DNA of 64,000 nt from Cryptomeria japonica (taxonomy: Eukaryota > Streptophyta > Pinopsida > Cupressales > Cupressaceae). Positions 24,016 through 35,661 of this stretch are shown here, in pieces. The stretch is taken from contig NW_026729168.1 of NCBI RefSeq assembly GCF_030272615.1, positions 12,501-76,500 of the forward strand. The letters are read 5' to 3'. The position numbers and the translations under genes were made by a program. The notes under the pieces are model-generated. The model had not been told where the DNA came from. It saw nothing but the letters and a program-made list of their open reading frames with translations, and made no database searches. Position 1 is the stretch's first letter; every line of letters starts with the position of its first letter.

Positions 24016-26246
24016 CTAAAATTCATCATCAAACAACTTCAAAGGGCCTACATGACTGAGATTGCATCTATGGAATAGGATCCTCGGGTTGGTTCTACAC
24101 TGCACTGGTGACATGTTTCCAAACCAAATGAGCGACCAAAAAGCTCTGTATAAGAACATCGTTTGGAAGTCTGATATGAGAAACCCTCTGACACCACACT
24201 TCCTTATCTCACTGGACTTGGGCCACAATATCTGCATGACTTACCAATTGTTCTATGCATAGAAAAAGGTGGCACTTGATTTTCACCACTATTGAGAAAT
24301 CATTTGTTGTTAGATTTTTTGCTTCTCTAAGATAATTCATTTTTCCTTCAAAAGAATGAGTAATAACTTCCAAACTTTCTATTGTTTTCCAATCCTCCTT
24401 TATACACTTGATTCCTATGCATTTTAAATCATTCTACATGGATAAAATGAGTTGAGCCTACTCATTCCACAGTTTGGCACACTCTTCACATCCCTACTCT
24501 ACTACAAAGTTACACCACTCAGTGCTTTTATTGCAAACATAGAGAATATTATCATCCAAGCAATGTACTGGTTTTTCTGACATAAACTTCATAATGTCAT
24601 ACTTTTGCACATCAATCATTTGAGCTACTACAACTCTCCATTTGGTTTCCTCATTTTTTCAGTTGGCAATTTTTGTCTCTAGCTCTTTCATTATGGTAAT
24701 GGCATTTTCATACACCTTGCTCAAATTCTTGAAGTACTCTATGCCAGATTGAGTGATCCCATCCAACCATTCTAGGAAGATCTCTATCACCATCTTGCTC
24801 TTTTGAATTTGACCCAAGAGCTTCTTATTAGAAAGTGACTTAGGATCAAATGACATGGGTAGCTGTAAAATCAGCTGGGCATTGGGATTATGAATAAAAT
24901 CTATATACTCAGCCATGTGCCTCAGTGTTTCCTTGAGATCCTGTTTATCCCTTTCATCTTGCCATATCCTGCTTATTATTCTCTTTGTGGAAGCTTCCAA
25001 ATGGTGAACATCAGCTACCCATGATCCAACACCTAATGTAATCTTTTCAACCATGAAATCCTTTACTGAAGGATTTTCCACCTCTTTATCTAAAATAGGA
25101 TGAGTGATTTCAGTAGTCCAATGTCTTGTATCTTGGTCAAAATCAATTTTCAAAACTATTTTTCAGCCTTTTGGACTTTGGAGTTCTACCCAAACATTTA
25201 CTAACCATATCTTCAATAGGAATTGAAATAGAAACCACATTTCTCTTTTTTCTACTAAGAGTAGTGTCTAACCAATGCGAAGCACTAGAATATGCATCCT
25301 TCTTTGCTTGGGATTGTTCAGCACAAACATTTGCTAATATCAATGAACCTTCAATTCCTACTTCTTCCTTTTTCATGATTTTTAGTATTACCAACTTCCA
25401 TGGTGGGTATCTCAATGTTTTGTTCTGCCATTATATTCTTAGGTTAAGGAGACCCTACTAAATCAACCACTACTGTGTTTTCTTGTAGCTTTTTGCCCTT
25501 GTTTTTGGTTCTTGAATTGTTGACACATGTTGAAAGATAGCTAACAAGGGATTTCTTTGAACCTTTGATAGTATCTGACTCAAGTTTAACTTTGGTGCCA
25601 CCTTCAACACAAGTTTTAACAGATTTATTAGACAAAACATTTTGAACTGGAATAGGAGAATCTTCGATTACTAGCTTTCCTAGTCTCTACTTTCATAACC
25701 ACTGTTCAGTCTTGCAGATAACAAGGAATATTCTCATTTGGATTTGATCCTCCTCTTTCTTATCCCACTCTATCTTAGGGATTGGGGAACCCTATACTTT
25801 CTCTCCATACTGTGGATCAATCAAATCCTTGACATTATCCACAACCCTTATTACATTCATTCTGAGCTGAAAAGTATTAATCTGATCCACTGTGAACTTT
25901 GAAAATTTTCTCCTCCTCACTTAAAATTAATCTCCACAATCTTCCCAGAAGTCTTCAAGTTTTGGGACATGAGAAAAATCCTCTTTGAGAGCTATATGTG
26001 CCTAAGCATAACCTTTTCTATCAAAATTAAGTCAAGCTATATAGTGCTTAAGGTTAAGATTTTTGAAGTCAACCTCTAGATTCAATGCATTGGAAATAGT
26101 ATGGAAAATATAATAACCCAGTTGAACTCAGATTGAAACACCTAAATCTTGTCTATCTAGTGTCCTCTTATCAATGTGAGAAAACTACCTACATAGTTTA
26201 ATCAACACAAACTGATCAAGGGTAAACCTAGGCAATATTAACAGTT
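24016..26246 (-). pseudogene. Decayed cargo-type coding region of element E (downstream part)
   Basis: The longest open piece is 24659-25153 (164 codons), rich in charged and Leu/Ile residues, with DARHW-like and SWVADVHHLEAS wording and a helical C-terminus. Reading continues on both sides: 25143-25415, 25444-25635, and the stretch 25640-26246, which gives LNLEVDFKNLNLKHY and HIALKEDFSHVPKLEDFW. Downstream of 24659 it continues to about 24020 with stops (TAG) at three sites. It is the continuation of 31830-32328 after removal of element D. Protein family not recognised; not gag, RT or integrase. I infer that it is a passenger gene of a retroelement because D and G1 carry comparable frames. 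Confidence 0.6.
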
Positions 26247-26251
26247 CTCAT

Positions 26252-27003
26252 TGTTGGCAAATGAACACTCCAATGAGAAATTGTAGGTGATTGAAGGTAT
26301 TTTCATTGATGGAAACCTTACAATCATGTGATACTACTAGGCACCGACACCAAAAAGTTTGATCACCGGCACCCTGGTCGACAAGAATTTTGTTTAAATG
26401 TATTTTGTAATTAAATGTAAAATCTTTTGTAAGCCGACATGGTGGATTGTAATATGACTTATATAAGTATGAGATCATTGTAGATCATTTAGGAAGTGAT
26501 AGATGAAAGGATTAATGCAGACCTAATATGCTAATTGTAAGCCAAATATTGGATAAGGGTTTATGTATATTGCAGAGCTTAAATCGGTACTAAATCTGGC
26601 ATAATAGATGTTGATCTGAAGCAGTACATGACATTGGATTTGTATAATCCAATTTTGTAAGTCAGTGTGACTTCTTTTGTAACTTAGCAGTGAGCTCTAG
26701 GCACTTGGCCTTCCTGCATGTGCATGCCCCTATTGTAAATAGTAATACTCCCTTATTGGCCAGTAAGTGACTATTGCGGGTCACAAATCCCATCGAGGTT
26801 TTTCCTACATAGGGTTTCCTCATTAAAAATATTGTGTTATGGTGTGTCTTTTATGTTGTGGTTATTGTTCTTATTTACTGCATTACTTTTGGTTTACCGG
26901 TACACAGTTTTGAAATGCTTTTCATATTATAAGTTAAGAAAATTCTTATACCGGTCAGATATTGATTCACTCCCCCCTCTCAGTATCTTTGGGAATCTTA
27001 GCA
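26252..27003 (+). repeat. 5' LTR of element D
   Basis: 752 bp. It contains TTCATTGATGG near the start, 'gagcttaaatcggtacta' in the middle, 'gaggtttttcctacatagggtttcc' and a GATTCACTCCCCCC block 40 bases before the end (TCTTAGCA). Against the 3' copy it lacks about 33 bases near 26350, between two CACCGA repeats. The bases after it (ATTGAAATCTTAGA) could be a badly mutated ATTGGTATCAGAGC primer site. Confidence 0.9.
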
Positions 27004-27392
27004 ATTGAAATCTTAGAATGTTGATGGGAATACTCCTCCACTGGCAGAACAGAGTATCACTCCACCGGTAGGAGAATCTTCATCTAATTGAAGGAAAATC
27101 CTTTGGGGGTTTGGCAACAAACTAAAAAACATGCTAATATACCCTCGGTTCATGATGAGAAGTTGAATTTCTTATTTACCGGTAGATGAGTTAAGTTTGA
27201 CTCAATCGACAAGCATTAAATGTGTTAGTTGATGGAAATAACACTATAAAGCAAGTGTTTTGTCTCTTTTTTATTCACCGAGCATTCAAATCTTCAGAGA
27301 ACATGAAATTCCCAAGTGAAGGCATCCATAGCGAGAAGCAAGCAAATCATTCAAGCACACATACCTAAAGGTAGATTGAGGTATTTATAATC

Positions 27393-30300
27393 ATGGCATC
27401 CTCCTCTGTTCCTGGATTCATTGCAAACCCTATTATTGTAGAAGAAGTTAAACACCCTAGACCCATGTTTAAGATTATTCTTGACATTGCAAAGAAAGAT
27501 GATACCCTAGGGGCATTCTCTTAAAATCCTAAAGGATTAGTATATGTTGAAGACCCTAGAATGTACATACATTGTCACATAAAAGAACTAGGAGATGAAA
27601 AAATCAAGAATATGTATCAGACTGTTTTATGTGATGAATTTGGAAATATCAAACCAAAACATAAGATAGTGGAAACCCTAGGTTTTACTAAAATCCTTAG
27701 TGTCCCGGATTTTCCCAAGGATGTTATAAGGATTGTGCTAAGCAGAGTGCATGATGGAGAATTCTTTTGGTTGGATTCAATTCACAAGATCACGAAAGAG
27801 GTAGTTAGGGCAGTGACAGGCTTACCCTCCACTGGTAGTAGGCCTGACAAAACTAAGAAAGTTTCTAATGACACTGTAACAAACTTAACCGGTGCAACTT
27901 TCGACAAGAGATCACTTAGAGTCAATGATGTTAAAGATGAAAATGTCAAATTCATTAGCATGGTACTTGGCTACAAAGCCACTCATACAAATAGACTAAA
28001 CTCAGTCTCTAGCTTGTGTATTAAAAGTGCTTATGACTTAGTGAACAACAATGCTAAGATTGACATCTGTGAATGGTTGAAAGATGAACTAATAGAAAAG
28101 CTAAAGAAAATCAAAGGTGACAAGAAGGGAACCTTTAGATTTAGAAATCTGCTTGTATGCTTAATGCTTTACATTACTAAAGAAGTACTCGGTACTGGCA
28201 AAAAAGACTTTGGATTTGATATACCAGTAGGAAAACAACTATTGGACATACTGAACAACATGGGAGAAAACAAAGATAAGAACATCAATGATTATTTCCA
28301 AGCATTTAAGGCAAAGATGAAATCTAGAACAAGATTGTCCCAAGAAATTGTTGATAAATACAAAGATGACATATGCTTTGTGGTAAAGAAAGATGAAATC
28401 TAGATGGAAGCAGTTGTCCCAAGGACTATTTGGCTAACCAAAATGGGATATGAAGCTAATGAGAACATAATTGAGACATATGCAAAATCTCTACTTGAGG
28501 CACCAAGAAAACTGGATGAGAAATTCTTTGGGAATGTTGAAACAATTGAGACTGGCATTCAATCACAAAAAAGAGTAAAGAAAATTGAACAGACAGTGAG
28601 GAAGGGCACTAGACAAGCTAAACCAATTAAGGAAGATGTATTGAAGCAAACTAGTATCAAGGAAAGTGAGTTGGAAGGACTTCAACTGGAAGCTCATCTT
28701 TCACCAGTTGCAACTTCTTCTGAAAGAGACATACCAACTGAATTCAAATGGGTAGAAAGGAAACGAAAACCCTCACTAGTACCCTCACCCACACCTAGAA
28801 GAACAAGACAAAAGCAACAAGCAGTTAGGCCTCCAGTTAAGAAGTTAACTCCAAAGAAAAAGAAGGTAAAATAGGTTATTGCTCCACTAGACAAACTTCT
28901 AAGTGAAATAACAGAAGATGGGAAATTGAAAAATATTAACAAGTTGTATAACACACTTTCTACTAATGATAAAGAAAGCATAGAGAATAGTGTAATTTTA
29001 CACTTAGACATATACAAGAAATTTCTGATGGAGATTGTTGATGAAATACCCAATGATTTATACGGAAGACTAGAAGCCAGAAGGGTAGCTAATGTTGAGT
29101 TAGACAAAAAGATAAAAATTGAAAAATTACTTGCAGTGCACCCAGTAAACTCACCTAAAGAAATAGATCAATTAATCAGTGAAGCCAATCAGACAGTATT
29201 TTCAATTGGTCACTGGCAAGTAGCACTAATGGCAGGCAGAGTGAATAAAGTTTCTGAAGAAAATGCGGATTTGTGGGACATCTTTTTTGTTGAAAAGGAG
29301 AAACAAGAAGAACTCAAAAGACCTAAGACCATCTAGGTATACCAAAAGGACAAGGATAAGGGCAAAGGTAAGGAAGGTGGACCTCTAAGCCTTAAAATAA
29401 CTGATAACTTACCCCAACCTCTTTTTGAGACTCCACCAATAGAAACCATTGACACACAACCAAAAACTAAGACTATGGAGACTCCTCAAGAGGATACAAA
29501 TTCTGAGTCAAAAATTTTGTACACTATGAACATAGATACACAAGAGGTAAATGTTGTGGTTGACAAAGAGACCACTGAAGATAAGAAGAAAGATGTGGCT
29601 ACTGAACCACCGACTACAGATGTTGAGATTGGGGTTAGTGATATTGTAAATATAAGCACAAAAAAACCCACTCATACAGAGAAACCGACAGAGGACACCA
29701 CTAAGAAACAATCAGGAAAACTAGCATTGGACAGTGCAGAGGTGCATACTGAGAAACTGACAGTGCATACTGAGACTTCATAAAAAAAAACAGCAGTAGA
29801 GAGCATAGAGAAACACTCTGAGGCATAGATTAAGAAACAAGAACACAAACATGTTGAGGTATAGGTTCAAACCGAGACAGTGCCACTGACAACAGTTGAA
29901 AAGCCTAAACCTTTGCTAGTAGAAATGCAAACACAAACTGACCTACTAGAGGTCGAAACAAGCAAATTTATTACTACAACCGACAACATGGAGATTGTGA
30001 AAATAGTTGGGCAGACATCTGGTTCTTCAATGACAGAATTCAGACCAACGAACGTGACAGAGGTATTATTAGATTCTATTAAGAAAATCACCGAGTGTAA
30101 TGCAAAAGCCTACAAGGCTATTGATGACACAATTCCTATTTTTAAATTGATAGCACCCAAGTGCATTGTGGGAAGTAAATATTCCTTAGGTCAACTAGAC
30201 ACATTGTCTAAATACATCACTGGTAACATTTTGACAGTTGACCAGATGAATGAAGACACATTCAAAGAGAATGAATAAGGAGAAAGAAAAATTTCTTTGA

Positions 30301-30848
30301 GGAAATAGTGAAGAAGAATAAGGAACAAATGGAAACCTTATTATCGGCACTAGGAGAAACAATTTTGGAATTCAAGAAATTGTATAGAGATACCTGCAAA
30401 ACTGATATTTTGACAGAAGACATAGATTCGGAGATCAGCAAAGCACAAGATGAAATTAACAATATTGCTGACAATTTAATAGGAACATCAGATCCATTTT
30501 TGGAAATTGAAAAGAACATTGCAGATCTTGAAGAGAAAATTGAGATGTTAGAAAAAGACAAAAAAGATAAAGGTTAAGGCAAAGGATTTAAAATGCAAAC
30601 TAGGTCCTAAACTAGATTACCTCATTTCTTTGAGAAAAGATATTTCAGAGGCTCTGGTTCCCGGACTTAAGCCACCTGAAGAGAAAATGCACATACTCAT
30701 TGGTACAGTTCAAAGAAGAGAAGAATCATTAAAGGATAGCAAAAGGTTCAGCGACAGTCAAAATTTTGCATTGGCTGACATCTATCAGATTGTAACCCAC
30801 CGGTTACAAGGATCTAGGAAGGAACCACACTACATTGATAGTGAATGA
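27393..30848 (+). pseudogene. Cargo gene of element D, unknown protein
   Basis: One ancestral frame of about 1,150 codons. From the ATG at 27393 to 30278 the frame is constant but broken by stops at 27522, 28401, 28872, 29334, 29781, 29826, 29862 and 30276; two frame changes follow (30308-30577 and 30630-30848). N-terminal part: a folded region with FFWLDSIHKITKEVVRAVTGLP, which recalls the plant mobile domain found in some plant proteins and transposons. Middle: Lys/Arg-rich tail (KKLTPKKKKVK, about 28850). Then a Thr/Glu-rich, low-complexity section (29475-29960), and finally a coiled-coil-like segment (EISKAQDEINNIADNL; IADLEEKIEMLEKDKKD). No zinc knuckle. Function unknown; it may replace or assist gag. 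Confidence 0.7.
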
Positions 30849-30868
30849 CAACCTTTGTCATTGATGTC

Positions 30869-31039
30869 AAAGGGGGAGTAGTGGAGATGAGAAAAATGAT
30901 CAGAAGAAAGACATCATTAGCTCAGGGGGAGCACACAGTTGTGGTAACAGTTTTGGTAAGACAATTTTGGCAAATCATTTTTTGATATATAGTTTTGATT
31001 TTTCTCATGAGTGTTGCCATCAATGCCAAAGGGGGAGAT
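30869..31039 (+). promoter_or_regulatory. Polypurine tracts before the D 3' LTR
   Basis: AAAGGGGGAGA directly before the LTR (31028-31038) is the plus-strand primer. Two further look-alikes, CAAAGGGGGAG (30869-30879) and CAGGGGGAG (30923-30931), lie upstream. Confidence 0.8.
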
Positions 31040-31824
31040 TGTTGGCAAATGTACACTCCAATGATAAATTGTAGGTAATTGAAGGTATTGTCATTGATGG
31101 AAACCTTACAATCATGTGATACCGACAGGCACCGACATCGGCAAATTCTACATTGGCACATAGTTCATCGGCACCGAAAAGTTTGATCACCGACACCCTG
31201 GCCGACAGGAATTTTGTTTAAATGTATTTTGTAATTAATTGTAAGATCTTTTGTAAGCCAACATGGTGGATTGTAATATGACTGATATAAGTATCTGATC
31301 ATTGTAGATCATTTAGGAAGTGATAGATGAAAGGATTAATGCAAACCTAATATGCGAATTGTAAGGCAGATATTGGATAAGGGTTTATGTATATTACAGA
31401 GCTTAAACTAGTACTGAATCTGGCATAGTAGATGCTGATCTGAAGTAGTACATGACATTGTATTTGTATAATCCAATTTTGTAAGTCAGTGTGACTTCTT
31501 TTGTAACTGAGCAGTGAGCTCTAGGCACTCGGCCTTCCTACATGCAAGCCCCTATTGTAAAAAGTAATATTTCCTTATTGTCCAGTAAGTGAATATTGTG
31601 GTCACAAATCCCACCGAGGTTTTTCCCACACCAGGTTTCCTCATTAAAAATATTGTGTTATGGTGTGTCTTTTATGTTGTGGTTATTGTTCTTATTTACT
31701 GTATTATTTTTGGTTTACTGGTACACAGTTTTGAAATGCTTTTCATGTTATAAGCTAAGAAAATTCTTATACCGATAAGATACTGATTCACCCCCCCCTC
31801 TCAGTATCTTTGGGAATCCTAGCA
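31040..31824 (+). repeat. 3' LTR of element D
   Basis: 785 bp, matching 26252-27003 except for scattered substitutions and the 33-base block absent from the 5' copy. Ends TCCTAGCA next to CTCAT. Confidence 0.92.
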
Positions 31825-31829
31825 CTCAT

Positions 31830-32328
31830 TCAAACCCTCCAACTCTTATGTAAGTGAACCGAGGATACTGAATAAAATTACTTCCATATGTGCTCACTAG
31901 TTGCATAGCCTCATCAAATAGTCATTTATTTACATTCCCTTGAAGTTCATAAGCTAATCTCCCTGTAAACACATCATGGACCCTCTAGAAATCTTCATGA
32001 CACTTGTGTACCAATTTTTACTATGTCCTCCCTTACTGATATCTTACTTCACTTCCCAAACCTCTAAACCAATATCCAAGACCGACTATAGAATATTACA
32101 TTCAACTTTATTCGGATAACATTGCTCGCACAATATCACATCACCATACATTCCATATATATTCAAAATAACCTAATCAAACTAACTTAAATACCCTTCC
32201 CTGATTATAAACACAAATGCCTTATGTCGGCTTACAGTGATATTGCAATTTATTTGCATGTCGGCGTAGACAAAAATAAATGCATTAAACTTTATGACCA
32301 ATGCCACTGATTGCTGTCGTGTAGACAT
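31830..32328 (-). pseudogene. Decayed cargo-type coding region of element E (upstream part)
   Basis: Reading from the ATG at 32328 gives about 75 codons with only TAG interruptions, then, after a frame change near 32030, VHDVFTGRLAYELQGNVNK, FDEAMQLVSTYGSNFIQYPR and FTYIRVGGFE, ending at the insertion point of element D. It is continued at 26246 and below. Together with that part the region is about 2.7 kb. The TATA-like CATATAAAGG about 90 bases upstream (near 32408-32417) suggests that transcription starts in the terminal repeat that begins at 32521. The family is unknown to me. Confidence 0.5.
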
Positions 32329-32521
32329 GTCAGATCAATCTCTTATGTCGGCCTCATATACCAGTTCCTAGTTTGCCAGTTCCCTTGAATGTCGGTTGCC
32401 AGTTCCTTTATATGCCAAATGAATTGAATTCCAGTGAGTACTGGTTAAGAGTCCAACCCAAAATGATGTGTGTGCCATCAATGACAACACAACTAAACCG
32501 AATGAGTGTCAATTGCCAACA
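31830..32521 (-). repeat. Start of the 3' LTR of element E
   Basis: On the minus strand AAGGGGGAGAT is followed at 32521 by TGTTGGCAATTG, the usual polypurine tract/LTR junction of the copia-like elements here, with TTGTCATTGATGG 35 bases inside the LTR (32475-32487). The other end of this LTR was not found: the GATTCAC..CCCC block expected near it is absent before 31830. Either the LTR is very long and includes the coding region described here, or it is truncated. Confidence 0.55.
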
Positions 32522-33454
32522 ATCTCCCCCTTTGGCATTGATGGAAACACTCATGTGAAAAATGGATCGCTGAAGTGTTGTTCTGGTTCCTCCCAAAATT
32601 GATGACCAAAACCGACCTTTCTCCCCTTGAGCTATACATTACTCTTATGTCCCTTAACATTTTTCACATCAACCTCTCCCTCTTTGACATTAATGACAAA
32701 GTCAGGGCAAATGAATGAAAGAGTGAAATAAAAATGTGTTTACCAAATCTAGATGTACTTGAATATATCTGGGTAAGCACCCTTCAAAAATTGTAAGTAT
32801 CCTAACTAGTTTTCAATGTTCCCAAAATAGATACAAACCCATTAAGAATGTATGCATGTAGTTCTTCTTCTGTTAGGTTTTCCGATGTGGGTTTATTCAT
32901 CAATTCTATACTTTTCTGCTTATGAAGTAACAAAGTGCTCAACTGGGGACTCACTAACCATCTCAATTCCCTTGCTTGCTGAATTAATCTATCCATATCT
33001 TTCTCCAAGGCTATCTCAGATTCTGCAACTAAAATTTGACCATCAATAGTGCTAGTCAATGACTAAGTACCATAAAAATTGTTATCCAGATGTTCCAACT
33101 AGGCCTTTGCTTCTTTTAGTTTTACCTCTAGGTTAGTTGTAAGTTTGTCAGTGATAGTACAAGACCTATATATACAACTACAATTATTAAGAGCCTCATC
33201 AATATTTGTTAGTTCCTCTGTCATCTTGGCCTTGTCTGATATGATCATATTGTCACAAGTGACCTTTCTAGCTACATTGTACCTTTCTACTCACTTTCGG
33301 TTTGATACCTATTGAAGAGTTTTAAACTCTTTGGAAATGTGCTTTGTCAAACCTTTCAATTTGTTGGATGGGCTTCCAATCTAATGTACCTTAAATTCTA
33401 TTGCAAGCTGCTACAAAATAGGGATATCCTTCTCAATGACCTACTTGTATTCAG
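32522..33454 (-). pseudogene. 3' end of element E interior with coiled-coil cargo fragment
   Basis: The piece 32802-33059 (85 codons) reads as a helical, Glu/Leu-rich protein end (ESEIALEKDMDRLIQQAREL). Upstream text to 33450 continues it with stops and has the same coiled-coil style as the C-terminal part of element D's cargo protein. A short non-coding stretch and the polypurine tract (32522-32533) follow. The rest of E should lie beyond the stacked insertions, outside the window. Confidence 0.5.
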
Positions 33455-33900
33455 TGTTAAATTTTATGATCAGATTATATAGATAGTAAATTAAACACAA
33501 ATGCACAAAATTTATCCTAGGAAAACCTTCCTCTTGAAGGTGAAAAAACCAGAAATAATGTTCCTTATTGTATTTATCAATATATTAGATGTCTTTACAA
33601 TGAATTGATTTCACTCTTTGAAGCTATATGCTGATCTAGATTCTTCTAGACTGTTGCATATGATTCATAGTGTTGTATTAATGTTGATAGATGATCTATC
33701 TAAATCAATCTGATATCAATATCGGTTTATATATCTTAAGAGAGAGAGAGAGCACACTGCCACACAAGGAATCGATAAGAAGGTGTTGAACATGCACTCC
33801 TAAAGAGTTGTATCGAAACTGTTGAAGGATGATGCTCCAATTTGACGAAATTGTCTATGTTCAATTATTGCCTTGAAAGTGAGGAATGAATCGAACCTTA
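33455..33900 (-). repeat. 3' LTR of copia C, U5-side part
   Basis: The plus-strand left end reads TGTTAAATTTTATG. The minus strand therefore ends AAATTTAACA after 'ggttttttcaccttcaagaggaaggttttccta', the standard tail of Tork-type copia LTRs. It is separated by copia B from its other part (40899-41143). Total length is about 691 bp counting one CCTTA copy. The presumed target duplication copy is TTCAG (33450-33454); the partner lies beyond the window. Confidence 0.75.
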
Positions 33901-35329
33901 TGATGATATGATGAAAGAATAAGTATCTGATAAAATAATGAGAGGGGGGCAGGTGAATCAGTATACTCAAAAACTGATACAAACTCCCAAACTCAAATTA
34001 AACTTATCAACAAAATAGTTCTGCCAAAATAATATCTCAAAGATTACCAACATCAACCCATTTTACTGTTATACCAACTTAACAATAAACAACTTCAATC
34101 TTGTAAACATCAACAATACTTAATCAAATGTCAACATTTTCAACTCTCATGCTTCCAAGTATCATGCCTTAATCAAATCAATAAACAAGATCATAACCAC
34201 AAAAGTATTCACCACTTGACATAAATATTTATACGTGGAAAACCCAAATAGGTAAAAACCAGGGTGAGATGAGACTCACAAGGATAGCTATCTGAACTCT
34301 TCTAAAGTTCACCCTATTAGGAGGCAAGCCTACTAAAGCTTTACAATAAGTCCTATTAAGAACTGATTTTGTTAGGAGTCACCCGGTTAGGGGATTTTAC
34401 AAATATTCCTCGATAAAAAGCACAATACCCTATTAGGAGTAACCTTGATACATGATTTTAGAATCCAAACTAATGGATCACCTTGTTAGAGAATTTAAAC
34501 ATTAACCAAGCTTGTTAGAGCTGACCCTGTTAGGGGATTTCAATTTTTGCTGTGATTGTTAGAAAACAACAGGTTTTTCTTCATCTGCTTGAATATCACT
34601 ATATCTACTTGATCAGATCCTTCTTAAGCTTCAAATCTACCTTCACTCAAACTATAGATCCATCCTCTGGTTAGGCAACCTCACACTCAACTAATTTCTG
34701 CCAACTTTGCCAAAACTAAAATAAAACAACATCATCGACCTTAAATACAAATCAAATAAGTCGGTAACATAACAAAAACATAATTCTCATCATCGAGATT
34801 ACAAACAAGTTGGTACAATCTTGACTGTTAGAAATCATTAGAATTTCTTCACATTTAACAAGAAAATTCCAACCGCTCCATAATCATCACTTCATCGGAC
34901 TTGTAACTCATCACGCGTTGTGCAATTGATGCAATCCACTTTTCTCCTTTCCAAGATAATCAAATGTGCCAAAATAACTTGAACTTATCTTCATACAATG
35001 ACCACACGTGTCACTATCATTATCGCTCAACATCAAAATGTTAAACCAACAAACTTTGATCGGCTATGGTTTAACAAACACTGGTAGGGTTTACTGGTTA
35101 CAAAACATAGAAAGGTTTAACCTTATACATCGGTTTAACTTACAAACTACCATATACCGGTTTACAACATATTCCACAAAGTTTATCATATCGGTTACAA
35201 TACGAAAGCAATATCTACAATAACATCAGCAAAATCATGAATACCATTCACCGGTTCAATTGACATCAATGACAACATATCATTAATGAAATCTATATGC
35301 AAAATACCAACAATCTAAAAATTCCAACA
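33901..35329 (-). repeat. 3' LTR of copia B
   Basis: 1429 bp; plus-strand ends TGATGATATG and ATTCCAACA. In element sense it begins TGTTGGAATTTTTAG and soon repeats TGTTGG (inner copy near 35311), then TTGTCATTGATG (35264-35275). It ends after a GATTCACCTGCCCCCC block. A long series of 'cctgttaggg' type phrases fills 34300-34540. Confidence 0.93.
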
Positions 35330-35352
35330 ATCTCCCCCTTTGGCATTGATGG
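35330..35352 (-). promoter_or_regulatory. Polypurine tract of copia B
   Basis: The minus strand reads CCATCAATGCCAAAGGGGGAGAT (kept here as positions 35352 to 35330) directly before the LTR start. The purine run is the plus-strand primer. Confidence 0.88.
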
Positions 35353-35661
35353 AAATACAAATATCAATGCCTCTAATTTGTTGTTGTGATTAGTGAATAG
35401 GAATCCTGGTTTACATACCAAGTATTCACCATGCTCTGTATGTCATCATCCTATCACTGGTTCACCTAATCAAACACATAATTCTTCTCCCCCTTTGACA
35501 ACAATGCCAAATTGAAAGTAAAATATGTAATATCAAAATCTCACTATGTATCAACAACAATCTGCAACTTGATACTCCCCCTTTGGAATACATCCACTTC
35601 TCTCATCAATCCATGTAAAATTCTGCAAGTAGTTTAGGGACTGATGCAATCAACATCATGT

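Larger units (their letters stand above)
26252..31824 (+). mobile_element. Non-autonomous LTR element D with a single cargo gene
   Basis: 5573 bp, TGTTGGCAAA to TCCTAGCA, flanked by CTCAT (26247-26251 and 31825-31829). LTRs are 26252-27003 and 31040-31824. The interior (27004-31039) has one long decayed frame (27393-30848) and no RT, protease or integrase words in any frame. It therefore fits the LARD/TR-GAG type of dependent element. It is inserted in the coding part of element E, in the opposite orientation. Confidence 0.92.
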
